Source: Heracleum sosnowskyi | Lineage: Eukaryota; Streptophyta; Magnoliopsida; Apiales; Apiaceae | Assembly: GCA_030848705.1 (NCBI GenBank) | Contig: CM061243.1 | Coordinates: 2,018,001-2,082,000, forward strand | Direction: 5' to 3' | DNA: 64,000 bases | Shown here: piece after piece, positions 12,226 to 23,469 of the stretch | Layout of the letters: each line of letters starts with the position of its first letter | Position numbering within the stretch: position 1 is the stretch's first letter | Translations under genes and position numbers: made by a program | The notes under the pieces: generated by a model | The model's database searches: none | The model's input: the letters and a program-made list of their open reading frames with translations, nothing else | Told to the model about the DNA's origin: nothing

Positions 12226-13785
12226 TTACTTGCAAAGTGATGCTAGCACTCTGCGTGGTGGTTCAAATGATTTTCTGGAATGCAAAACAGCCAGATTATC
12301 CAGTAGCAGAACATCCCCTTTCTGCCAAGGAATGGCAACACTTTCTTCATCAAGAATCTTCAAGCAGTCATAGATGATATGTGCTGGCAATGGTTTACCA
12401 TCTCCAAATGTGACCGCTTTTACAGGATCATTTCGTGCATCTTTCCATCCTGTGTATGCAGCAACCATGCTATTGAACCAAATCTTGCGTTGCCTTTCCT
12501 TGTCGTATTTGATTGCTGGAATCGGACCCATTATAGTCTTCACCGAATCCTCCATCCATTCCAACTTCATACCAAGCTTAGCAGCTCTGCCAATGACCCA
12601 ATATATTGGTTAATTACTCTACAGATAAAATAGATTACTAGTAGACTACAAGAATCACTATAAATTTCTGCCCAAAGATCGACAAAAAAAAAAACATTCG
12701 ATTGTTAATTTTGTCGAGAGTAGATTCATCTAGTGACTTGTTGAAAGTATATATTTTTCATTGATTCGACTTTTGAGTCAATATTAACTTGAATTCAGAA
12801 CTGACAAAGGTCCAAAGGACGAACCTTTCCTCAGCTATGCTCTTGTCTTTGGTCAAGAAAGTAGATTTCCACCCACGACCAATTGGAGACAAAGGATCAT
12901 CATCTTCCCCCAGCACCCTTGTGTAGATCAATCCAGTCTCTTCCAATCTTTCAACAAAGTCAGGGTACTTGTCCTTCATCCTCTCATAAATAATATGGCT
13001 AAGAACTATAGGTGTTTCTCCCCCGCTACCTGGTTCTACTTCACAAAAGAAGAACAATTTGGACGGGAACTCGGGCACCTATCACAAAGAGTTCACTAAG
13101 TATTCCCATTATTAATCTAGACTATAACCTAAGCACTTCAACAACATTTTATTCACTAACAATGCCATTTTCAACCATGATAATGCACAAAATCATTAGA
13201 ATTCAAATACAGAAAGTTTACATAAATTAACTTAACTATAAAGTAATAAGCTAAAACTACATTAATAAATTGTGCATAAGCATGTTCAATATCTTAGATG
13301 CTTAGTAGATAAATGCACACATACACAACTAGCATGTAATCAAGTCAAGTCGAATACTGTCAGGCTCGAGTTCAAGCTCGACCAAACCATATATATATAT
13401 AATAAAATTGTACATGAGCCATTTCGTGATGAAAAGGAATCTTCTGATCAGGAGGAGACTCATTAGCAGTAAACACCCGTCCCACAACATTACTCCGCGG
13501 GGCAATTCCACCAACATAAGGAAGTTCAAGAAACCCGAAAGCCTCAACGACATCATTAAAATCAGAAGCTGATAAAACAGGAAAGCCCCTGAACAGAACT
13601 GCCCCTGTTTCACTTAAAAGACTTTCCAGGGCTGATGCTGATGATTTTATAGCACTGGAAAAAGAAGATTTGTTTTGTGATATTTTTTCAGGGTTTGGTG
13701 AAAGAACAGCTGGGAAGGTGATGCCATTGTTGTAGTGTTTTTGCTGAGGTAATTCAATTTGTACAAAGAAGGTTTCAGTCGACAT
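12226..13785 (-). CDS. Clavaminate synthase-like Fe(II)/2-oxoglutarate oxygenase
   Basis: Member of the TauD/TfdA fold family, related to Arabidopsis At3g21360; the physiological substrate is unknown. Exons: 13785-13414, 13078-12825, 12586-12226. All introns are GT-AG, phases agree, and 987 nt give 328 residues, close to the usual length. Metal site: H119-x-E121 in PFHHEMAH at the end of exon 1 and distal H311 in LAVLHSRKSF. R320 or R321 in PPRRVLAS fits the co-substrate arginine. Glu instead of Asp in the HxE pair is what I recall for this plant subfamily. Other conserved blocks: GAVLFRGFPV, VPEFPSKLFFFCEVEP, GGETPIVLSH, GRGWKSTFLT, TFGDGKPLP and GDVLLLDNLAV. No targeting peptide is obvious, so a cytosolic location is inferred. 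The frame is intact and probably functional. Confidence 0.93.
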
Positions 13786-14702
13786 GATGATGAGTGTTTT
13801 TTAAAAGCAGAGCTAAGAAAATAAAAAATTAAAGTAAGGGAGATGATAATGTGATCGTTGAAAGATGGGATATGTCGTTATCTTCTAGGTTCATTGTAAC
13901 TATGTACTTACAAAAAAGAATAAACTTAGTTCTACTAGGAAATTTATTTATTCTTTTTTAAGAGAGTAAATTTATAATGGTAAAAGTATCTAAAGTTACT
14001 TTTAGATAATTTTTTAAAATCATCTTATATTTGAGAGAGTTATTGGTTTACACATTTTAATTTTTATTAAACATAAAATATCTAATTAGGAGTTTTTATT
14101 TGAATACACAAAACTACGTGATTTTAAACTAGTAACTTTAAGAAGTTAAAATATAGTAATTTACAAAAGAAAAAAAATAAGATCATTAAATATTTTATAT
14201 AAATAAATTCTTGATTATGTTGGAACTAATTGATAACGTTATGCTTCGTGGCGGCGTTAATTTAAAAAAAAAAAAAATCAATATATACTTATTTTATATT
14301 ATACCGTCAACATTAAATTTGAACAGTTAACATGGTATTGTCTAAATGAATAAGTCTACAATTTAACTAATTCTACATAGAAACAATTCTTATAATTCTA
14401 ATCAATAATTATAGTAATGAAAATAATTTAAAATGATGAAGCCCAAATATATAGAATTTTTTGGAGAAATCAAATATGGTACAATGAGATACCATTAGAA
14501 AGGGGTTCAGTTTTTAATAACAAGTATGGATAAATTAATAAAAATAATTTTAAAGTGGTGAAGCCAAAAAAAGACGAGAGTTTCGTCTATTAACAAAGAA
14601 ATAACTTTTAGGATTCTCACAAACCAAACTTATTTCTAATAAACTTATGGATAAAGTATTGTTATGTGTATTCACAAAAGAAATAAATTTTAATAGATGA
14701 TT
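13786..14702. other. AT-rich upstream region of the oxygenase gene
   Basis: Contains the presumed 5' UTR and promoter of the minus-strand oxygenase and ends at the LINE poly(T) tract. No coding pattern. Confidence 0.45.
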
Positions 14703-17466
14703 ATTTTTTTTTTTGAAACTTACTGATTCAATTCATTCAAAACAACACGTCATAGGAAAGAGCCTCCAACAAACACGTAGGAGGAGACGTGAAAACATTA
14801 TAGGAATTTACTAAACAAGGGATTCTAGCTACCTCATGTGCTACCCTGTTAGCATTTTTCCTGATAAAAACAACTGAAACTCTACTTAGACTATTAAGAA
14901 TCTGCTTGCAATCCTCAATTATCTCTCCAACCTCCAAGTAGTTTATATTATGCTTCTGAATGGCATTAATAGCGAGCTGAGAATCCGACTCCACTACTAC
15001 CTCATCATCCTGCATTCGCAGCTCCTTGATCCACGATAAGGCTTCCCGAACACCAACCGATTCAGCCTCGACTACTGATACTTCACCATCGAACTTGTGA
15101 GTTTTGGCTGCCATGAATTCACCCTTATCATTCCTCATTACCATTCCTATTGAGAAAGCATTTGTTCCTGGATAAATAGAGGCATCAACGTTTATTTTAA
15201 CCACCCCAGCTGTAGGACGTTGCCATTTTGTATTTGACGTTTGCCTTCCTCTACTGCCATCTGTTCTCACTGCCTCATTATTGTCTCGTTTCTTCCTTGC
15301 CTGAATCCAGTCTGCCTGCACTTGAAAGCTGCTGTCCATAGCAAAACCTGGTGTAACTATCCTCCCCTCCCATACCCTTTTGTTCCTCCAATACCAAATG
15401 CCCCATACAACCACACAGATTTTAACATTCTCTTCATTTGTTGCAGAGCTAAGCTGCTGAAGTAACCAGTCTGGAGCAAGCTCTACTTGACTCCAATCGT
15501 ACATCAAGCCCACATGATTCCAGCATCCAGCAGCAAAACTACAATCATAAAACAAATGTGACATATGTTCAACATCACCTGTACACATGGGACACGTAAT
15601 GCCAATTCTGACTCCTTTAGAACTCAAACGCCTACGCACTGGAATTGCATTTCGACAAAACCGCCACACAAATACTCTGATTTTATGAGGTAGCTTTAAA
15701 TGCCAGATATTTTTCCAACCTGCACATTGCGGAACCACAGTAGTACCAAAGTGAGCATCATACCAGAAATGATACGCATGTTTAGCCGTATATACCCCAT
15801 CATTCGAATTAGCCCACACTACCCTGTCAGCCACTGTACGCTGTGGAATGGGCAGTGCTAAAATTGCCTCTGCATCTTCTTTAAGAAAATTCCTCTGAAT
15901 CAAATCTGTGTTCCATTTCTTCTCACCTGGCAAGAATAAGCTATACACCTTTTCATCTCTTCCTGCATAGAACTGAGTCTGTTCCACCTGAAAATTCATC
16001 TTGTTTCTTAGCCATGGGTCTCGAGTAGCTACAATGTCTTCACCACTTCCCAACACCCATCTGAATCCTTTAGCTAATTCCTCCTTCGCAGTCCATATTC
16101 CTGTCCATATGAAGCTTGATTCCTGTCCTTTAACTGCTTTCAACACATGAGTACCAGGGAAATATCTTCCTTTGAAAACTCTTGCCACAAGAGAATTCGG
16201 ATTTTGCATAAAATTCCAAATGTGCTTGCCCAGTAATGCAACATTGAAACCATGCAAATTTCTAAAACCTAAGCCCCCTTTATTCTTTGCATAGCTCATG
16301 TTATTCCAAGAAAGCCAGTTAATGCCCTTTTGATTATCACCTCTACTCGATCTCCACCAATAATTGTTGTACATCTGTTCAAGTTCATGACATAGAGTCG
16401 TAGGGAGCAAAAAGCATGACATACTATATGATGGAATTGCTTGGGCCACATTCCTTATTAGCACAGTTTTACCTCCTTGAGACATTGGCTTAGCTTGCCA
16501 GCCCTGAATTTTCTTACTCGCCTTCTCCTTCAGATAGCTAAACACCCTTCTCTTCGATCGACCCACCAACGATGGTAACCCAAGGTACATTGTGTTTGTA
16601 ATTCCATTATGTACTTCCAAAAGCTGTGATATTTCCCTTCGCTTATCTTCCTTAACATTCGCACTAAAATACACACCCGACTTCTGAAAATTTACAGACT
16701 GCCCCGAATATTTCTCATATTTAACCAGGAGGTTTTTGATATTTCTTGCTTCTTCAGTGGTAGCTCGAAAGAATAGAAAACTGTCATCAGCAAACAAGAG
16801 GTGGGAAATCGTTGGTGCTGCTGTGCTAATTTGACACCCATGAATCATTTCGTTACTAGAAGCATCATCAATTTCATTGGACAGACCTTCAACACACAGT
16901 AGGAATAGATACGGGGATAAGGGATCGCCCTGTCTCAACCCTTTCCTAGGAACAACTGGTCCAACAAGTGATCCATTTAACGTGAAATTATACATGACTG
17001 TTGTAACACATAACATCATCCACTTAATCCATTGCTCACAAAACCCCATAGCCTTCATTTGTCTTCTCAGAAATTGCCAATTTACTCTGTCATAGGCCTT
17101 GCTTATGTCCAACTTCAGCGCAACTTCTCCTATTCTTCCTTGCTTTTTACGAGACATATGATGAATCATCTCGAAAGCTATAAGCACGTTATCTGTTATA
17201 CCTCTGTTCTTTATAAATGCAGATTGGTTCTCTGAGATTAGAGATGGAAGTACCTCTTGCAATCTATTGGCTAGCACCTTTGCCATGATTCGATAGAGTA
17301 CATTGCACAAAGCAATGGGTCTTAAGTCTCTCATACTCGAAGCATTTTCCTTTTTCGGAATTAAGACCACATTTGTACAATTAAGATCTCCTGGAAATCT
17401 TATTCCTTTAATCCACTGCGTGTTAGAAAGTAACCAATGGACATTTAAATAATTAAATATAGCCAA
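14703..17466 (-). mobile_element. LINE (non-LTR retrotransposon), 5' truncated
   Basis: The poly(T) run just above 14703 on the plus strand is the poly(A) tail of a minus-strand element. The coding frame starts directly inside the reverse transcriptase domain near 17466. The endonuclease and any ORF1 are missing, the usual result of aborted target-primed reverse transcription. I could not identify a convincing target-site duplication. Confidence 0.85.
14737..17466 (-). CDS. LINE ORF2 remnant: RT, zf-RVT, RNase H
   Basis: A 909-residue frame without stops. RT begins at NCTNVVLIPKK, followed by LRPIALCNVLYRIMAKVLAN, QSAFI, DISKAYDRVNW, GLRQGDPLSPYLFLL and the catalytic FADD in LLFADDSFLFF. A zf-RVT module follows (WHLKLPHKIRVFVWR, CPMCTGDVEHMSHLFYDC). 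RNase H closes the protein, with acidic residues in INVDAS, VEAESVGVREAL and VESDSQ, then NRVAHEVAR. This order is typical of plant L1-like elements. The methionine at 17466 is only the first in a truncated frame, not a natural start. The long intact frame suggests a fairly recent insertion, but without the endonuclease it cannot move by itself. Confidence 0.9.
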   Translation of the reverse strand: MAIFNYLNVHWLLSNTQWIKGIRFPGDLNCTNVVLIPKKENASSMRDLRPIALCNVLYRIMAKVLANRLQEVLPSLISENQSAFIKNRGITDNVLIAFEMIHHMSRKKQGRIGEVALKLDISKAYDRVNWQFLRRQMKAMGFCEQWIKWMMLCVTTVMYNFTLNGSLVGPVVPRKGLRQGDPLSPYLFLLCVEGLSNEIDDASSNEMIHGCQISTAAPTISHLLFADDSFLFFRATTEEARNIKNLLVKYEKYSGQSVNFQKSGVYFSANVKEDKRREISQLLEVHNGITNTMYLGLPSLVGRSKRRVFSYLKEKASKKIQGWQAKPMSQGGKTVLIRNVAQAIPSYSMSCFLLPTTLCHELEQMYNNYWWRSSRGDNQKGINWLSWNNMSYAKNKGGLGFRNLHGFNVALLGKHIWNFMQNPNSLVARVFKGRYFPGTHVLKAVKGQESSFIWTGIWTAKEELAKGFRWVLGSGEDIVATRDPWLRNKMNFQVEQTQFYAGRDEKVYSLFLPGEKKWNTDLIQRNFLKEDAEAILALPIPQRTVADRVVWANSNDGVYTAKHAYHFWYDAHFGTTVVPQCAGWKNIWHLKLPHKIRVFVWRFCRNAIPVRRRLSSKGVRIGITCPMCTGDVEHMSHLFYDCSFAAGCWNHVGLMYDWSQVELAPDWLLQQLSSATNEENVKICVVVWGIWYWRNKRVWEGRIVTPGFAMDSSFQVQADWIQARKKRDNNEAVRTDGSRGRQTSNTKWQRPTAGVVKINVDASIYPGTNAFSIGMVMRNDKGEFMAAKTHKFDGEVSVVEAESVGVREALSWIKELRMQDDEVVVESDSQLAINAIQKHNINYLEVGEIIEDCKQILNSLSRVSVVFIRKNANRVAHEVARIPCLVNSYNVFTSPPTCLLEALSYDVLF

Positions 17467-19229
17467 TAACGTTACATGTATTATTGTTTTTAATCATTCC
17501 GTTAAATATAAATGAAATTTCAGTTAAAATAACATTGATTTGGACTTAATCTTCCACATAATATTTTCCAAATAATTATTTTTCCCCAATTTGGTATTGT
17601 AAAATTTTCAAGATAATTTTTTTTGATTTAGAATCTAATATTTTAATTCAAAATATCTAGATATTGATTGAAAAGAATAAATTAGATATCTATTCTTCTT
17701 TTTTTTGTGGTCAAATTTGGTTTATGAAATCTTAAAAATCAATGATACGAATCTAAAACATTTATACATATATTTAATAATATTATATTTTTAATAAAAA
17801 TATATAATTTCATTAATCTTTTGTTTAATATGATAAGTTTTAAACGAATATTATTAACAAGATAAATGATTTCAATATTATTGAGTTGATTTATGAAAAG
17901 ATAATAAAATTTATGCAATAATATCTCTCTATTCATGTTTAGTAGCTAATATTTAATAATTATGCAATAATATCTGTCTATTCATCATATTAATAATATT
18001 TTAACGACACATTAATGACACGATTAACCAGATGACTAAAAACAAAAACTAATGTAAGGTTAATGGTTAAAATTAATTATTTGATAGTTTAATGATTACT
18101 TTATAAAAAACTCAATAGTTGAGTGATAAAAAAAATCTATTTTCCCTTACTAAATTTAACGGAATGGCAAAAATCACAAACGTCTGTAACGTTAGTGATA
18201 ATTTTGAGTAAAATTATTGTTCGGTGGTAAGTTTCTAAAAGACCATATACTTTAGTGACAAAACAATCTATTTTCCCAAAGTTAAACTATTAAAGATAAA
18301 AAAATAAATTAGAGGATTGAAATTAGATAAAATGGCGTTAACAAGATATCAATGAAAACGTCTTTTGACTATAAATAAATAAAATGGCGGAGCAAGAAGC
18401 AAGATATACAGAAATAGGATCATAACTTTAATCTTATCGTACTTTTTCTAAAATCACAATATATATGTAAACAAATAAATCTAATCATATATTGTTAAAT
18501 ATTTACCTAACATATATTTTAATTTATTTATATATTAGAAAAGTGGAGTAATTAGATAGTTGATTTAATACACGATCAATTACACTATCTCATGAGTCGG
18601 TATCTTTATTCTCGTTGTCATAACATACTAACAAAAATTTAAGTTTCGAATCAACTTAATAACATATTAAAATTACATATTTCAAAAATTAACAAAGAAT
18701 TAATATTTTGAATAATATAAATTTGAATAAATACACATAAAATATTTTTCTTTTGCACAACGTAAATGCAACACGAAATAATTTATCCATAAATATATCC
18801 TTACACTGAGAATATATTTTATCCATAATTTTAGTCGTCACGGTACAATAACATAAAAAAAATAAGAATAGTTCAACTTTAAAATAAATAGATGATAATG
18901 GTGAGGTGTTCGAACTCCATCAACTACTTATGAAATATAAAAATTAATATTTTAATCTCTCAATATATTAAAAAAGAAAGTCCAGAGTTTTGATCGTTAA
19001 GGTACGATTATACTACAAAAAAGTAAGTATCATTGGATCTTAAAATAAATAGATTAGAACCGTTTAATATAATTCAAGTAATATTTTATACATTAGATAA
19101 ATTATTTTTGTAAAAATCCAAGTTCGAAATTCGCCAACAATGTATTAAAAAAAATTATATTTTAGTATCATAAATATTAAAAAAATTAAAAAGAATATGA
19201 ATACTAATGAAATTGTGAATTAATATAAT
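17467..19229. other. AT-rich DNA with a weak long inverted repeat
   Basis: ATAACGTTACATGTATTATT and CATTCCGTTAAATA (17466-17508) recur in opposite orientation as TTTAACGGAATGG and CTGTAACGTTAGTGATAAT (18157-18202). TCTATTTTCCC also occurs at about 18138 and 18268. This may be a foldback element beside the LINE. No coding content is seen. Confidence 0.4.
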
Positions 19230-19276
19230 AAAAAATATTAAAAAAATAGTCGTGCACAGACTAGGCTATAAGCTAG
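19230..19276 (+). mobile_element. Helitron-like 3' terminus (degenerate)
   Basis: A hairpin remnant CGTGCACAG is followed by CTATAAG-CTAG and then T at 19277. This resembles the better-preserved ends at 60579 and 61682 (GTGCATCGCAC hairpin, GATATAAG, CTAG). The hairpin is imperfect. The 5' end of the element was not located. Confidence 0.45.
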
Positions 19277-19345
19277 TACAATAATAAAATAATATATATC
19301 ACAGATTTATAATAATTGGGGTACATGTAAATTTTATAGAACTCA

Positions 19346-19530
19346 TCTATACTAAATTATTAAAGCAAAAGTTTTGGTTTTTGATTTTCGGTCGGTTTTG
19401 GTCTTTTCTTCTATTTAATAAATAATAAAAAAATATAAAATTAGTAACTATATTATTGTCTTTTATAATTAAAATATTTTTTTTAATAAAATCTACCTTT
19501 TTTCAAAAATATCATGACAATTAACATCAG
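19346..19530 (+). mobile_element. Helitron-like 5' end fragment
   Basis: Begins A-TCTATACTAAATTATTAAAG, then AAAGTTTTGGTTTTTGATTTTCGG, matching the 5' starts near 63783 and 63867. It also contains TTTCAAAAATATCATGACAATTA, which recurs as a tandem motif in the 63 kb copy. It breaks directly into the Copia integrase relic at about 19537. Confidence 0.55.
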
Positions 19531-19536
19531 AAGAAT

Positions 19537-20043
19537 GCTACTTTTTATTCGAAAGGTATTCTTGAATTGGTACACACTGATATTTGTGGACCAATAACAC
19601 CCATGTCATTTGGAAGAAAGAGATACTTTATAACTTTCATTGATGATTATGCAAGAAAAACTTGGGTCCATTCCTTGAAGGAGAAATCTGAAGCACTTGA
19701 GGTGTTTAAGAAATTTAAGTTGTTGGTGGAGAAAATAACTTGCATGGGTGTTACATTAAAGCATTGCGGTCAGACAGAGGTGGCGAGTACACGTCAACTG
19801 AGTTCGTGCGTTATTGTGATGAGCATGGAATTAGAAGATTCTTGACAACACCATATTCACCTCAGCAGAACGACGTGGCTGAAAGAAAAAATCGAACCAT
19901 TATGGACATGGTTCGTTCAATGTTGAAAAGCCAAGGAATGCCAAAGGAATTCTGGGCTGAGGCAGTACAGTGTGCTGTATATATTCAAAACCGTTGTCGG
20001 CACGCGAAAATATTGAATAAAACACCACAGGAAGTTTGGAGTG
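19537..20043 (+). pseudogene. Ty1/copia integrase fragment
   Basis: Integrase core only. HTDICGPI and FITFIDDYARKTWV carry the first catalytic Asp; a one-base frameshift near 19745 follows; then LRSDRGGEY, TPYSPQQNDVAERKNRT and MPKEFWAEAV carry the second Asp and the Glu. No gag, protease, RT or LTRs belong to it here. The frame is interrupted at 20043 by the solo LTR and resumes at 21430 for about 25 bp in the same frame, with a short conserved integrase C-terminal motif. Confidence 0.88.
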
Positions 20044-21424
20044 TGTTATAGCCAAAATTCGATAACAGGTTTTTAGGTTTTTAGGTTAGGATCGGGTCAA
20101 GTATGAATTTCAATTAGGTTATTTAAACTATAATTAGGTTATCCTCACAGGGAAAGGCGCGTCTATTGTAGGCCGTCCACCCCTTGAGGGCGCGCCGTCT
20201 AGGTAGGGGTGACATGATGAGTGACTTGCTAGAAGAAGACAGTTGTTTTGACATTGCATAACATGAGAGAGGTTTGGGATTTATTTTCATAAGGGAAAGG
20301 GCGTCCAACCCCTAAGGGCGCGTCCTCATAGTATGAATTGACAACTTAACCCGGATGGAAGACACTACAGAATAATGATTTTGTTTGACACAAAGAAGAC
20401 TCGGGGCTTGTCCTCATGAGGATGAGGGCGCGCACTTTAAGCCGTCCACCCCTTGAGGGTGCGTTCTCTTGTTTTTAATGTGGCAACTTGATAATGAAGG
20501 ATGGTTCCCTTGGTTTGGCATTGGCGAAACATTGAAGAATTCCCTCCTAGGATGTGCCCTAGGAGGGGGATGTCCGTGGCTGAAGGCCCCCTCCTGTATT
20601 CAATGGGCGCGCCCTCATTGGGGATGTGGGGTTAACCTTGGTGTGTGCTTTGGGAGCTCTGTTCCTGTACTCAATTGGCGCGTCCTCATTGGGGAACTTT
20701 GGAGTAATCCTGCACTTTGCACCCAAACATTTGGGATCACTTGTCCTGCTATCTGGTGGGAGCTTCTCATTCGGGGGACAAGGATGCGTCTAGCATTTAA
20801 GGTAAGTCATGGTTGTACCTGTATCTATGAATTAAGGAAATAGTTGGTAATGGATAGGACTAGTACTCGACGGGGGAAGTTTCCTTATCCATGAAGTCCT
20901 GACATCATAGATAAGCCTTGGGCCTTTTGTGACTAGGCCTTATCGTTAGACATTCCTAAAGTGAGCTAAAACTCTAAGTAAGGAAAGATATGGAAGACCA
21001 ATGTTCAAGTAAGGAAAGATATGGAAGACCTACGTTCAAGTAAGGAAAGATTTGAAAGTCATATGTTTAAGTATTGAAGGTATCCTACACATGGAAGGCG
21101 GTGGAAAAGTCCTACATCTAAGCATGGAAAGGCAATCAAAGGCTTCGGTTGGGCTCCGAAGATCAGAGACCAAGCCCATGGAGGAAACTTCCTCCCCAAG
21201 AACTACGTTGGCTTGATTCCCTATATAAGGGATACATAGGCACATTGTAAGGGGTCGAAAGTTGAGAGCTCTGAGACAGCCAACATAAACCCTAAGCAAT
21301 ATCAGCCACCAATCAAACACAAACACCCTACTCCGGCGAATTTACCACCCAAGGACCACCGTTGTAGATCTTAATTCCGGTGACGAACCCCAAACTTTGT
21401 TAATACCAAATTCCTCCGTTAACA
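20044..21424 (+). repeat. Solo LTR inserted in the Copia relic
   Basis: Starts TGTTA at 20044 and ends TAACA at 21424 (1381 bp). It is flanked by GAGTG (20039-20043) and TAGTG (21425-21429), a target-site duplication with one mutation. Removing the LTR and one TSD copy restores the Copia reading frame, which fixes both borders. Inside are a TATA box (CTATATAAGG at 21221-21230), three 32-bp repeats of AAGTAAGGAAAGATATGGAAG (about 20975-21075), and several GGCGCGCC-like blocks between 20150 and 20680. No coding capacity. Probably Ty3/gypsy, family not identified. Confidence 0.85.
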
Positions 21425-21429
21425 TAGTG

Positions 21430-21619
21430 GAAGGAAACCTTCAGTGGAGCTCAACTATTGCAAGTGTAAGATATGGAGCAAGTTCAATCTCAAAGAATTT
21501 TTGTAACTTTAGATAATGCAAGATGGATGTTTGTTTCAACAAATAAAGCAACCGTATTCAAACGAATGTAGTTACCTTCCTACTGATAATATTTTCATCA
21601 ATTTATATTCATTTAACAG
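21430..21619 (+). other. End of Copia relic and OPR intron DNA
   Basis: The first ~25 bp continue the Copia integrase frame. The rest shows no coding pattern and leads to the acceptor TTTAACAG before the OPR exon. Confidence 0.5.
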
Positions 21620-22182
21620 GTTTTTAGCCAAATGGCAGACTCCAATCTCTTGTTCAGACAAACCTGTAAGCCCCAGTAATGGTGGTCTCCATTATTCGCC
21701 TCCTCGGCGATTTGGTACAGAGAAAATTCCTCAAATTATAAATGATTTTAGACTTGCTGCTTAACACAAAGTTGTTTTTTAGTTTGTAGAAGGTTACAAG
21801 GAGAAATGATAGATCCATTATTAAAAAAATTATTATCGTAAAGGCAGAAGAAAACACCGTCTTCTAGTCAATCCTTTCCTGATACGTATAAATTATGATC
21901 GCTACTTGAGTAGTGGTGACATAATAATACCAATACGAGGTTAGAAGTGACTAGTGAGACAATTTTTATATTTGAGTACCAGAAAAAAGAAACCAAGAAT
22001 GTAGTAAGACGCTTTTCCAGGGATGAGGGAACAAATAATTATACATGATACTCAATTTGTGGAACAAGAAAAATAAAGAAAGATGTGGTTGCATTGATGG
22101 CTAGAGGGTAGTTGAATTGATGTATTTTCTCTTCAACTAAAATTTAGGTTTTGACGGAGTTGAGATCCATGGTGCTCATGGG
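21620..22182 (+). pseudogene. OPR: 12-oxophytodienoate reductase pseudogene, 5' half
   Basis: Old-yellow-enzyme family; functional OPRs reduce cyclic oxylipin enones with FMN and NADPH, some in jasmonate synthesis. An exon at 21620-21764 reads ISCSDKPVSPSNGGLHYSPP then RRFGTEKIPQIINDFRLAA, a hallmark OPR stretch. It starts with a TAG and a one-base deletion where the family has F-Q-P-N-G, and stops early after RLAA. A second exon, 22148-22182, reads FDGVEIHGAHG after the acceptor AAATTTAG and is cut by the Copia element inside the codons for HG. Earlier exons are not present in the window. The other half is at 28352-28898. Confidence 0.85.
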
Positions 22183-22846
22183 TTTTAGACAATCTGTGAT
22201 ATTAGTACATAAAACAACGTGGGCGTGTGTGAATAAGTGTATGTAAACAATAAACAAATAAACAAATAAAAATAAGGAGACAAGGAACAAAAACCGATCG
22301 CGAGTCCAGTGTGTGACCGTCTCCTTAAAGCGTATTAGCCCTCACCGTATGTGCGAGCGAATTGCTTCCCAGGATAAAACGGTTTGCAGTGAGGCTGTCG
22401 AATAGCGTCACTCTCAGCGAGCTTGAGAAGAACAAGAAAACTATCACCGGAGGAAGAGAAGAGAGATGTATGTAAGAGAGGATGTTTTTTTGAGTGAATA
22501 ATCCTAAGGCTATACACGAGTTTATATAGGCTAGGAAAACTTGTGTGCTACACAATTGCCATAATTAATTAACCACGTTAATCAATTATATCGGTTGACA
22601 ATTTCCTTAATTAATTAGTCAAGCTAATTAATTGCATCGGTGACAATTATGTTGGTGGCAATTTCATTAATTAATTAGTCAAGCTAATTAATCGCGTCAA
22701 TGGCAAAAAATCCAAATTTAAAAACAGAATTGATTTTATCAGATAGCTCAAAATCAATGATTTTATCAGATAACTCAAAATCAATGATTTAATTTTACCA
22801 AATCAATTAACTCACCCATACCATAATTCACCCATATTTTCCAACA
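22183..22846 (-). repeat. Copia 3' LTR
   Basis: 664 bp. On the plus strand it runs from TTTTAGACAATCTG (the terminal TG of the other copy is mutated here) to TTTTCCAACA. TATA-like TTTATATAGG lies at 22521-22530. It has two copies of the ATCAATGATTTTATCAGATAACTCAAA-type repeat where the other LTR has three. Confidence 0.93.
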
Positions 22847-22862
22847 ATCCCCCACATGGGTG
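22847..22862 (-). promoter_or_regulatory. Polypurine tract next to the Copia 3' LTR
   Basis: The minus strand reads CATGTGGGGGAT directly before the 3' LTR, a typical second-strand primer. It fixes the orientation of the element. Confidence 0.8.
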
Positions 22863-23469
22863 AAATTGATGTTTCGGTAGCATGCACAAGTCAGACTGAC
22901 ACGGAGTTTGGCTTAGTGATAGTTTCTTCGATTAGATATAGCATACGATAGGTAGAGAATGCCCCTTGAACCTTCGCTCGAGTAAGCATACCGACTTTAC
23001 TGGTAGACAGTAGACGCGGGTGTCTTTGAACTGTTCGACCATTTATGTAAACGATGATATACCTATCACTATATCCTTTCGGATTCGTTCAGCTCTCATG
23101 ATTATGTCCATTTTGGCCATGGAACATCGTCCTGGTTCTGCAGGAGTTTCTAAAGAATTGTGCCTCGCAATTCTCCTTTGAAGCGGCCCCACTTCTCTCC
23201 CACATAGGTGATCTTTGTCTTATAGAGTAACCCGCATTTACTCAACTGAATTCCATGCGTTCAAAACCTTGAACTCCATGTATTCCACGAAAGATCATTA
23301 AAAGCTCGAAAGCTTACCCTCATACCATACGGGTCTCACTGTTTCTTCATCATAGGAACAGGCCAGGGGTTACCCCCACAATGATTTGGTCATCATGATT
23401 TAGTTGGCCCATTGAACCATGTTCTTGGGACCTCTAGTCAGCAATGGTTGGGTGTCCACCATGACGCCG

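Noticed and set aside
20469..20843. 124-codon frame on the plus strand
   Set aside because: Lies inside the solo LTR, matches no domain, and follows the GC-rich repeat blocks.
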